Shown in pieces: positions 15,956 through 23,440 of a DNA stretch of 32,741 nucleotides (positions within the stretch are counted from its first letter, which is position 1; each line of letters opens with the position of its first letter). This DNA is from an uncultured Mesonia sp. (GTDB lineage: Bacteria > Bacteroidota > Bacteroidia > Flavobacteriales > Flavobacteriaceae). The stretch lies in contig CANMOY010000014.1 in NCBI GenBank assembly GCA_947499595.1, forward strand, positions 1 to 32,741, in the 5' to 3' direction. Both the position numbers and the translations under genes were made by a program. The notes below the pieces were generated by a model that did not search any database, was not told where the DNA came from, and was given only the letters and a program-made list of their open reading frames with translations.

Positions 15956-18900
15956 TTAATTTGAATTCTTAAGGTAATATTCCAGTTGGTAACGGCTGTC
16001 GAGATAATCATTAAAAGCACTCCAGGCATTTACCTCAATTCTAATGGCATCCCTTATATTTTGAAGGAAAGTTATATAATCTATAGCTCCCTCTTTAAAT
16101 GCTAATACTGACCCTTCCTGTTGTTCCTGTGCTAAAGGAAGTGCTTCATCCCTATAATAATTCCATGAGTTTCTCCATTTGATATAGTCTTCACGCATAT
16201 TTTTATAGGCGGTTTGCAGTTCGATTTTATCCTGATAAAAGTTTTGCTCTGCAATCTGTCTATTTACTTGTGCTTCCTGTGTACGGCCTAATTCCGGCCC
16301 AAAAAACAGCGGAATTTGAATTCCTATTTGATATTGGAAGAAACCCGATTGCCCGGCTATTTCCTGCCTACCGTACTGACCCTGAAATTTGGGCAAAAAT
16401 TCAGATTTTCGTTCTCTGGTAACCGCTTTGGCAACATCTATCCTTTGTTCCGAAACCTGTAGCAACGGATGATTTTCAAGCGACTCTACCAGAAAGTTTA
16501 AAGGTTCGTCTAAAGTTTCAACAGGCAAATCTGGTACATCATAGATTGTGTCACTAACGAACCATAGGTTTAAACGCTGTATTGATTTCAGGTAATCTCG
16601 GTACGATTGTTCCAGCTGTATTTTAACCTCGTTCGCCTGGTTGGAGGTAGCAAGATATTCCAATTTGGAGGTGGCCTCTGTTTCATACCTGATTCTTGCA
16701 GCCCTTTCAATATCTTCAAAAATTGAATCCATTTTTCTATAAACCTGGAATGTCCTTTTAGTTGTATAAACCGAGGCCCAGGCCCTGCTTACTTCACGTT
16801 CAATTTCAATAGTAGATAACTCTAAGGCACTTTCAGCAAGGGCAACCCTTTCTTTCTGCAATTTTAACCGGGGGGCAATTCCAAAAATATCAATGCCTTG
16901 CTGTTGGACGCCAATTTGAGTATAGACCCCATTAGAGCCATTTCCTACTTCTTCTTTTCCTGTAAAGATTTGGGTATTTCCAAAATCATAGGCGGTTTTA
17001 CGCAATACTTCCTCACTTTCAATTTCAAGTTGAGCAGCTTTTAATTGCGGAAAGTTTTGGATTGCCATTTCTTTAGCCTCTTGCAAACTAATAGTTTGTA
17101 AAGAATCCTGTTGTGAATATTCAGATGACATTGCATCAGATTGTGCATTTACAGAAAAGGTTCCGCCTAAAACAAAGCCAATTATCAAAATCGTAGCTAA
17201 AGATCGTGAATTGGAAGAACCAAGCTTGTTCTGTTCCTTTTTCTCCCGTCTCTTCTCTACAAATGTATAAAGGACAGGAAGAACCACCAGCGTAAGCAAG
17301 GTAGCCGTAAGCATACCACCTATAACAACTGTAGCAAGTGGTTGTTGAACTTCTGCACCGGCAGATGTGGAAAATGCCATTGGTAAAAAACCGAAAATAT
17401 CTGTTGTTGCTGTTAACATAATAGGTCGTATTCGTTCTTTGGTTCCTGTAAAAATTCTATCTCTTATACTGGTTACTCCTTCTTCTTTTAAAGAATTGAA
17501 TCTATTTATTAGTACCAGTCCGTTTAAAACTGCAACACCAAACAGAACAATGAAGCCTACACCTGCGGAAATGCTAAATGGCATACCTCTTAACCAAAGG
17601 GCAAAAACACCTCCGATAGCAGCCAATGGTATCGCCATATAGATCATGATAGATTGGGAAAAAGATTTTAAGGCAAAATATAGAAGCACGAAAATCAGGA
17701 ATAAGGCTATCGGTACCACAATCACTAATCGGTCTTTGGCACTCTGAAGGTTTTCGAACTCCCCTCCATAAGTAATATAATAACCTGGTGGCAATTCTAA
17801 TTCCTCATCTAATTTTTGCTGAATGTCGTTCACCACAGACTCTACATCCCTTCCCCGGGCGTTTACACCCACATAGGTTCTTCTGTAGGTATCATCTCTT
17901 GAAATTTGCATAGGCCCCGGAACATACTCAATATCTGCTATTTCTTTTATAGGCACCTGAGTTCCGTCTGGAAGATCGATATACATACCACGCAAATCAT
18001 CAATATTCTTTCTATGATCTTCATCAAATCTTACTACCAGATCAAATCGTTTTTCTCCTTCAAAAATGACTCCGGCTGTTCCTCCTGCAAAAGCTGTACT
18101 TATGTAATCATTGGCTTTTTGGATATCCAGTCCATATTGCGCAATTTTATCACGGTTAAATTTAACGGTCATTTGTGGGAGGCCTGATGTTCGCTCCGCG
18201 TTTACGTCTCCTGCACCAGGCACGGTTTGGATAATACTGGCCATTTCCTGTACCTTTTCCGACAACACCCCCAGGTCCTCTCCATATAGTTTAACCGCAA
18301 TATCTTCTCTAACCCCCTCTAATAATTCGTTGAACCTTAATTCTACAGGTTGCGTAAACACAAGGTTTACCCCAGTAAGTTCTTTATTGAGTTTTTCCTT
18401 GATTTGCGCTATAAGTCCTTCTTTAGTTTCAGCGGTTGTCCAATTATCCTTATCCTTTTCAAGAATCAGGTACATATCTGCTATATCCATCGGCATTGGA
18501 TCTGTTGGGATGTCCGCTACTCCAATTCTTGCTGTTGCTGTTTTAATTTCAGGAAAATTTTCTAGAAGGATATTTTCTATTTTTTTGGAAACTTCAATAG
18601 ACTCTGTTAATGAACTTCCTGGTCTGATTAAAGCCTGCATTGCAATATCCCCTTCATCCAGTTGAGGCACAAATTCTCCTCCCATTCTGGAAAAAAGGAA
18701 ACCGGCTAATACAAGTAGAACAGCAGCAGCACCTACAACAATGAGCTTCAGTTTTAATGCCCCTTTCAGTAAAGGCATATATACCCTTTGTATTCCACCA
18801 ATTATCTTATCACTTATCCTTTCCAGCCAGCGTTCAAACCTTCCAAACCAGTTCTTTTTATTCTGAATGGGTTTCATAAATAGGGCAGACATCATAGGGA

Positions 18901-20389
18901 CATAGGTAAGGCATAAGAAAATAGCACCTATCATGGCAAAACCGAAAGTGTACGCCATCGGCTTAAACATTTTACCTTCTACCCCCGTAAGAAAAAGTAT
19001 AGGCGTGAATACAATAAGAATTATAATCTGTCCAAAAAATGCGGAACCCATCATCGTGGTTCCGGCATCATAGGCTACTTTATCCATTACGCCTTGATTG
19101 AATTTTAGCTTTCCAGACCTAATCCGTTTTTGGATCTCATACACCGTTCCTTCTATAATAATCACGGCACCATCTATAATAATCCCAAAGTCTATAGCTC
19201 CCAAGCTCATTAAGTTTGCCCATACATTAAATTGCTTCATTAATATAAAGGCAAAAAGCAAGGACAACGGTATGGTCGTGGCCGTTATGATGCCACCTCT
19301 TAAACTACCCAACAATAAAACAAGGGCAAATATCACGATTAGGGCGCCTTCCAGTAAATTGGTTTTAACGGTATCGGTCGTTCTGGCAATTAGCTCACTA
19401 CGATCAATGATAGGGGCGATAGTGAGACCTTCTGGCAGGGATTTTTCAATTTCTGCCATACGATTCTTAACATTTTGAATAACCGCATTAGGGTTTGAAC
19501 CTTTTAGCATCATTATTATTCCTCCCACGGCTTCCTTACCGTCTTGCGTAAAAGCACCATAACGTACCTGATTCCCAAAATGGACGCGTGTTGCAACATC
19601 TCCAATAGTTACGGGAATGTTGCCCTCGTTAATAATCGAAATATCTTTAATGTCTTCCAAAGAGCGAATAAGACCTTCACCTCTTATGAAATTTGACATT
19701 TTATTTTTTTCTATGTAAGCACCGCCTGTATTCACATTGTTCCGAGCGAGAGCCTCATACACTTGTGAAATACTAATACCCAAACTATTCAACTTATCTG
19801 GGTTGACAGTGACCTCGTACTGTTTAATACTGCCTCCATAAGAGTTGACCTCTACCACGCCTTCCAGTAATGTGAGTTGTCGTTTGATAACCCAATCTTG
19901 CACGGTGCGCAGTTCCATAGGCGAATACTTGTTTTCAAAACCCTCCTCTGGCTTTATAGTGTATTCATAGATTTGACCTAAACCAGTAGAGATGGGACCC
20001 ATAGATGGACTTCCAAATTTTTCAGGGATAGATTCGCCCAGTTCGTTTAGTTTTTCCTGTACCAGCTGTCGAGGAAGATAGGTTCCCATATCGTCTTCAA
20101 AAACGATAGTAACTACGGAAAGGCCAAAGCGTGAGATAGATCTTATTTCTGTAACGCCTGGTAAATTACCCATAGATAGTTCTACGGGATAGGTTACAAA
20201 TTGTTCAATATCTTCTGTGGCAAGATTTGGCGACTGGGTGATCACCTGAACCTGATTGTTAGTAATATCTGGCACCGATCCCAGGTTGACGGTCATCATG
20301 GACCAAATACCCGTCCCTATCAGCGCTAAGGTAAGTAGTCCAATAATAAATTTATTATTAATGGAAAATGCGATTATCTTATTAATCAT
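15956..20389 (-). CDS. czcA: CzcA-type RND heavy-metal efflux pump fused to a CzcC/TolC-type outer-membrane channel
   Basis: 1477 aa in one uninterrupted frame. Residues 1 to about 1045 are a complete HME-RND pump. The helix-4 motif near residue 400, DFGIIIDGAVIIIE, has the acidic residues of the CzcA (Zn/Co/Cd/Ni) class rather than the Cu/Ag class. It drives metal from the periplasm outward with protons. After the last pump helix (VLPVLYTFVEKRREKKEQNK) comes a hydrophobic stretch at about 1068-1086 ending VNAQSD, very like a cleavable signal peptide. From about 1098 to the end is an outer-membrane factor of TolC type (LQEAKEMAIQNFPQLKAAQL, coiled-coil repeats). Such fusions are known in Bacteroidota. 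The buried signal suggests processing into two proteins. First gene of the czc operon. Confidence 0.92.
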   Translation of the reverse strand: MINKIIAFSINNKFIIGLLTLALIGTGIWSMMTVNLGSVPDITNNQVQVITQSPNLATEDIEQFVTYPVELSMGNLPGVTEIRSISRFGLSVVTIVFEDDMGTYLPRQLVQEKLNELGESIPEKFGSPSMGPISTGLGQIYEYTIKPEEGFENKYSPMELRTVQDWVIKRQLTLLEGVVEVNSYGGSIKQYEVTVNPDKLNSLGISISQVYEALARNNVNTGGAYIEKNKMSNFIRGEGLIRSLEDIKDISIINEGNIPVTIGDVATRVHFGNQVRYGAFTQDGKEAVGGIIMMLKGSNPNAVIQNVKNRMAEIEKSLPEGLTIAPIIDRSELIARTTDTVKTNLLEGALIVIFALVLLLGSLRGGIITATTIPLSLLFAFILMKQFNVWANLMSLGAIDFGIIIDGAVIIIEGTVYEIQKRIRSGKLKFNQGVMDKVAYDAGTTMMGSAFFGQIIILIVFTPILFLTGVEGKMFKPMAYTFGFAMIGAIFLCLTYVPMMSALFMKPIQNKKNWFGRFERWLERISDKIIGGIQRVYMPLLKGALKLKLIVVGAAAVLLVLAGFLFSRMGGEFVPQLDEGDIAMQALIRPGSSLTESIEVSKKIENILLENFPEIKTATARIGVADIPTDPMPMDIADMYLILEKDKDNWTTAETKEGLIAQIKEKLNKELTGVNLVFTQPVELRFNELLEGVREDIAVKLYGEDLGVLSEKVQEMASIIQTVPGAGDVNAERTSGLPQMTVKFNRDKIAQYGLDIQKANDYISTAFAGGTAGVIFEGEKRFDLVVRFDEDHRKNIDDLRGMYIDLPDGTQVPIKEIADIEYVPGPMQISRDDTYRRTYVGVNARGRDVESVVNDIQQKLDEELELPPGYYITYGGEFENLQSAKDRLVIVVPIALFLIFVLLYFALKSFSQSIMIYMAIPLAAIGGVFALWLRGMPFSISAGVGFIVLFGVAVLNGLVLINRFNSLKEEGVTSIRDRIFTGTKERIRPIMLTATTDIFGFLPMAFSTSAGAEVQQPLATVVIGGMLTATLLTLVVLPVLYTFVEKRREKKEQNKLGSSNSRSLATILIIGFVLGGTFSVNAQSDAMSSEYSQQDSLQTISLQEAKEMAIQNFPQLKAAQLEIESEEVLRKTAYDFGNTQIFTGKEEVGNGSNGVYTQIGVQQQGIDIFGIAPRLKLQKERVALAESALELSTIEIEREVSRAWASVYTTKRTFQVYRKMDSIFEDIERAARIRYETEATSKLEYLATSNQANEVKIQLEQSYRDYLKSIQRLNLWFVSDTIYDVPDLPVETLDEPLNFLVESLENHPLLQVSEQRIDVAKAVTRERKSEFLPKFQGQYGRQEIAGQSGFFQYQIGIQIPLFFGPELGRTQEAQVNRQIAEQNFYQDKIELQTAYKNMREDYIKWRNSWNYYRDEALPLAQEQQEGSVLAFKEGAIDYITFLQNIRDAIRIEVNAWSAFNDYLDSRYQLEYYLKNSN

Positions 20390-20492
20390 ATAAATAAAAA
20401 TTTAATTCAGTTAAAATTCTTGATAATAATTTTGTGCCTAACAAAATCTATCAATAGGACCAAGGATCTAGTATGAGAACCAGGATTTGGTC

Positions 20493-20516
20493 AAAAAAGG
20501 ATATAATTATCCTTTA
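20493..20516 (-). terminator. Terminator of the DUF6660-like gene
   Basis: On the minus strand AAAGGATA pairs with ATATCCTTT (one base unpaired) around a few-base loop and is followed by TTTTTT. It lies just past the stop at 20528 and separates the small His/Cys protein gene from czcA, so the czc operon must have its own promoter within 20390-20492 or be read through. Confidence 0.7.
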
Positions 20517-20527
20517 AAAAAACTGAA

Positions 20528-20839
20528 TTATGCCTGTGGTGGCTGTAAAATGGAAGTGGTAAAATCTTTTTTTATACCGTTTAAGTAGAGAAAATCTTGA
20601 GAAGAATTGTATTTAAACTCAAATTTTATTTCTGCGAATTTGAAATAAGTTGCGTTTATATGGCAACATTGGCAAATACAAAATGGGGAACATAAATCTG
20701 CATCTTGATGTTGGTGGTTATCACCTAAATCTTGAGAAATTTCTGTTTTAACTTCATTGTCAAAAGTACCTGTATCTTCACAAGGCACTAAATTTAGTGT
20801 GAAGATATAGATTGACAATATGAATGCTAAAAATTTCAT
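20528..20839 (-). CDS. Small secreted His/Cys-rich protein, DUF6660-like
   Basis: 103 aa. N-terminal hydrophobic signal (MKFLAFILSIYIFTLNLVPC; Cys20 may be a lipobox or a plain cleavage region), then an acidic linker and the cluster NHQHQDADLCSPFCICQCCH at about 61-80. That is five cysteines and three histidines in 20 residues, a strong candidate metal-binding site. I recall this layout, ending LQPPQA, from DUF6660 proteins encoded next to Czc/Cus efflux genes in Bacteroidota. A periplasmic metal chaperone or sensor is a reasonable inference. It has its own promoter (20845-20852) and terminator. Confidence 0.75.
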   Translation of the reverse strand: MKFLAFILSIYIFTLNLVPCEDTGTFDNEVKTEISQDLGDNHQHQDADLCSPFCICQCCHINATYFKFAEIKFEFKYNSSQDFLYLNGIKKDFTTSILQPPQA

Positions 20840-20844
20840 TAAGG

Positions 20845-20852
20845 CAAATATA
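20845..20852 (-). promoter_or_regulatory. Flavobacterial -7 element upstream of the DUF6660-like gene
   Basis: Minus-strand TATATTTG fits the Bacteroidota TAnnTTTG consensus. It lies five bases before the ATG, so the transcript would be leaderless or nearly so. A matching -33 TTG at the ideal spacing is not clear, so this is only moderately supported. Confidence 0.5.
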
Positions 20853-20897
20853 AGAATTTTTTAATGCAATGGTTGTGCAAAGAAAAAAGGCTTCGGA

Positions 20898-22961
20898 TTA
20901 TAAAAACCATAAGGTTTCTTGACCAAAAGGTGGTATTTCCTTGCTTTCAAAACGAGGTGCTATTTCTGCAACCATTTCAGGATATTTAATTGTTATTGGT
21001 ACGTTTTGTTGACGTAAGGATTTCCAATATAGCCTACTAAATTGATACACTTGCTCTATTAGCTTTCTAATCATTTTACTATCATTTAAAGCCTCTGGTG
21101 TAGGACTTGATATTTTAAGTTTTATTGGAAATGAATAACTTGAATGACTTGGGTATTTTACAGTATTGTTATACCTCAAATTATTAAAGAGTAAATATTT
21201 ATATTCTCCTTTAGGGCCAATATTTATATATGTGCCACTCATTGGAATTAACTCACCATTCCAATTTTGGTCAAAAGCAATAATATCTTGTGATTTTGTT
21301 TTATTAATATTAAGAACAAAAAGAGGACAAGGCAATTGAAGTTTATCCATCATTTCTAAAACAGGTTGTATTTCTTCATCCTTCATATCCTTATAAAAGT
21401 GAATCACTATTTTTTCAGGTATTTGGTTTGTTGGTACGTATTGATAGATAGCATCACTTAATGCACCCCCTAACTGTTTAACATCAGATTTACTGAAATA
21501 ATGAAATTCATTAAATCTTCCATTATTTTTAAAACTAAATGCACTCGCTACATATCGAATGTTTTCTTCGGTATTTTTAAATGCACCCACACCTATAACT
21601 AATTCATTTTTAGGTTTGACATTTAGTTGCCAAGGTGTACCATCTAATTTTGCTAATAAGGCTAATGATATATTGGTTAAATCGTAAATAAATTTATGTT
21701 GGTTTCTTCTAAATCTATCAAACTCTATTACTTGAGATATTATTCTTTTATATAATAGCTGTTCTTTAACCTTGTAATACACTAACTTTTTTTCAAGATT
21801 AGGTTCGTGCTTGTTAAAAGGGCTTAAATAAATAGCAACATAATTAATATTAGGGTCAGATTTAAAATCTTTTATACCCTTTGCAATTTGAGGTAATGGA
21901 TTTTCTAAATCATCAAATACTATATTGACATCATTATCGAAATGTGCTAAAACACCTGCATAAATGTTTAAACCTTTATACCAACTTGTACCATCTTCCA
22001 ATAATTTTTGCAATGCTTCTACTTCTTTAGCATAACTTGTATGATATATAAAGAAGAAATGCACATTATCTAACTGACAAGGATTTAAAGGCTTTAAATT
22101 CTTAAAATCAATTTTGGGATTTCTACCAACACCATTTTGAAACACTAAATCATTGCTTTCATCAGCAACTTCACCAATTCGATTTATTTCTACAGGTAAG
22201 TAATCGTCATTATTAACAGGGATAACTTTCTTAAATTCCTCACTTAAAATGAAATGCTGAATAAACTTATCGATTTTGTGTTTATAACTTATATATTTAT
22301 TGGAATCATCTTTTGGTTCTGGTTGAATATTAAAAGCTGTTCGTAAATCGTTATTCAAAATGGCAAAAGCCTTTGTGTTATCATCAATAAATTCCTTTTC
22401 CTTATGATATTTTAATAACCTCATTTTATATACAACTTTATTAAGATTTGTTGTTGAGGTATGTTTTATAATTTCAGAAATAGGTTTTTTAAACACTTTA
22501 GCCATACCATCATAAGAAATAACTAACTCACCATATTCACTAACTTCTTTAATTTGTACTTTGACAGTAAACTTATAATACTGTGCAAAACTTTTATTTT
22601 GATATGATCTATTACCTATCCAAATTTGATTATCATTCACAAAGTTTTGACCAACAAGTTTTTTTATGCTTTTAAAGAATTTTTTGATTCGCCAATTATA
22701 GTAATGCTTTATTAAGTCGGTTGGTTGTTCTTTTAGATTGAGTTTTAAAGGCAAATAACCTTCCTTTTCATAAATAAATGATGTGTAGATAAAATCAGGA
22801 TTTTCTTCTTTTATACCAGGAAACAAATCTTCTATATTGGTTGGAAACTTTGTTTTATACAACTTTTGCGCATTTCCAATTTTCTCTTTACTTAAATAAA
22901 AAGTTATTGGTTTGTCTGGTAAATCAAATGTTATGATATTAAAATATAGTTCCTGACTCAT
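20898..22961 (-). CDS. Prokaryotic Argonaute (long form), PIWI active site apparently lost
   Basis: 687 aa, long enough for N, a reduced PAZ region, MID and PIWI, unlike short pAgos (about 450-500 aa). The MID guide pocket is intact: Y395/Y396, K399 (YYKVKEQLL), Q410 (SQVI) and K438 in NISLALLAKLDGTPW, the YK-type signature that binds a guide 5' phosphate. In PIWI the catalytic positions are changed: strand 1 reads IGVG (G459 where active enzymes have Asp), the usual RDG is FYK (Y523 at the Asp position), and the last position reads KYPEMVAE (E662 where Asp or His is usual). It therefore probably binds guide and target without slicing, as long-B pAgos do. It lies 20 bp after an XRE gene and no nuclease, Sir2 or membrane effector adjoins. 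The motif alignment was done by eye. Confidence 0.82.
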   Translation of the reverse strand: MSQELYFNIITFDLPDKPITFYLSKEKIGNAQKLYKTKFPTNIEDLFPGIKEENPDFIYTSFIYEKEGYLPLKLNLKEQPTDLIKHYYNWRIKKFFKSIKKLVGQNFVNDNQIWIGNRSYQNKSFAQYYKFTVKVQIKEVSEYGELVISYDGMAKVFKKPISEIIKHTSTTNLNKVVYKMRLLKYHKEKEFIDDNTKAFAILNNDLRTAFNIQPEPKDDSNKYISYKHKIDKFIQHFILSEEFKKVIPVNNDDYLPVEINRIGEVADESNDLVFQNGVGRNPKIDFKNLKPLNPCQLDNVHFFFIYHTSYAKEVEALQKLLEDGTSWYKGLNIYAGVLAHFDNDVNIVFDDLENPLPQIAKGIKDFKSDPNINYVAIYLSPFNKHEPNLEKKLVYYKVKEQLLYKRIISQVIEFDRFRRNQHKFIYDLTNISLALLAKLDGTPWQLNVKPKNELVIGVGAFKNTEENIRYVASAFSFKNNGRFNEFHYFSKSDVKQLGGALSDAIYQYVPTNQIPEKIVIHFYKDMKDEEIQPVLEMMDKLQLPCPLFVLNINKTKSQDIIAFDQNWNGELIPMSGTYINIGPKGEYKYLLFNNLRYNNTVKYPSHSSYSFPIKLKISSPTPEALNDSKMIRKLIEQVYQFSRLYWKSLRQQNVPITIKYPEMVAEIAPRFESKEIPPFGQETLWFL

Positions 22962-22981
22962 AAGACTTGGGTTTATTAATT

Positions 22982-23275
22982 CTACTTCTTGCTCAATCTA
23001 TTAATTTTTTGTTCTACAATTTTGAGGATTTCCGTAATGTTTTTTTCTTCTTTTAACATAAAGACAATTTTATCTGCTAACCAATATTGAAGTAATTCGC
23101 TTTTGTTTTGCTTTAATGCTTTAGCTAATGCTTCAACTTGTTCTTTACGAGCTAAACGAGTACCACGTTCAATTTTACTTAAAAGTGCCGTATCAATATT
23201 CATTTGAGAAGCAACTTCTCTTAATAATAATTGCTTTTCTTCTCGTATTTCTCTGATGTATTCTCCAAACGTCAT
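22982..23275 (-). CDS. XRE-family helix-turn-helix regulator in operon with Argonaute
   Basis: 97 aa from the ATG at 23275 (a TTG eight codons upstream at 23299 is also in frame but lies in a palindrome). Residues 1-60 are a Cro/C1-type domain: FGEYIREIREEKQLLLREVA, SQMNIDTALLSKIERGTRLA. The rest is helical (NKSELLQYWLADKIVFMLKE, ITEILKIVEQKINRL) and may dimerise. It resembles control proteins found with restriction-modification genes. The Argonaute ATG follows after 20 bp, so it likely regulates the operon, including itself, through the palindrome at its own start. Whether it also partners the Argonaute is unknown. Confidence 0.85.
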   Translation of the reverse strand: MTFGEYIREIREEKQLLLREVASQMNIDTALLSKIERGTRLARKEQVEALAKALKQNKSELLQYWLADKIVFMLKEEKNITEILKIVEQKINRLSKK

Positions 23276-23287
23276 TTTGGGGATATT

Positions 23288-23299
23288 TTGACTTGTCAA
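23288..23299. promoter_or_regulatory. Palindrome at the XRE start, candidate operator
   Basis: TTGAC-TT-GTCAA, two perfect 5-bp arms, lies 13-24 bp upstream of the preferred ATG of the XRE gene. The position and symmetry suit autoregulation by a dimeric XRE repressor; inference only. Confidence 0.4.
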
Positions 23300-23378
23300 T
23301 ATTTGTCTAATGTAAGAAAAAGAAAATAAGAACTAACAAAAAGATATTAACAATTTTAAACAGGAAATGAGGAAGTTA

Positions 23379-23440
23379 AGGATTTGAGGATATAAAGTAT
23401 TTTTATAAATCCTCGTTTCCTTAAAATCCTCAAAATCCTT
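23379..23440. terminator. Long hairpin between the XRE-Argonaute operon and the primase operon
   Basis: AAGGATTTGAGGAT (23379-23392) pairs with ATCCTCAAAATCCTT (23426-23440) with one extra base. The second arm ends at the stop codon of the DUF3987 gene. It lacks a clean U run, so it may be a terminator, processing site or insertion boundary of the Argonaute cargo. Confidence 0.5.

Noticed and set aside
20898-22961. Short Argonaute (SPARTA/SPARSA-type) or pPIWI-RE protein
   Set aside because: At 687 aa it has about 300 residues before the MID domain, no TIR or Sir2 gene is adjacent, and the MID/PIWI motifs are those of ordinary long pAgos.
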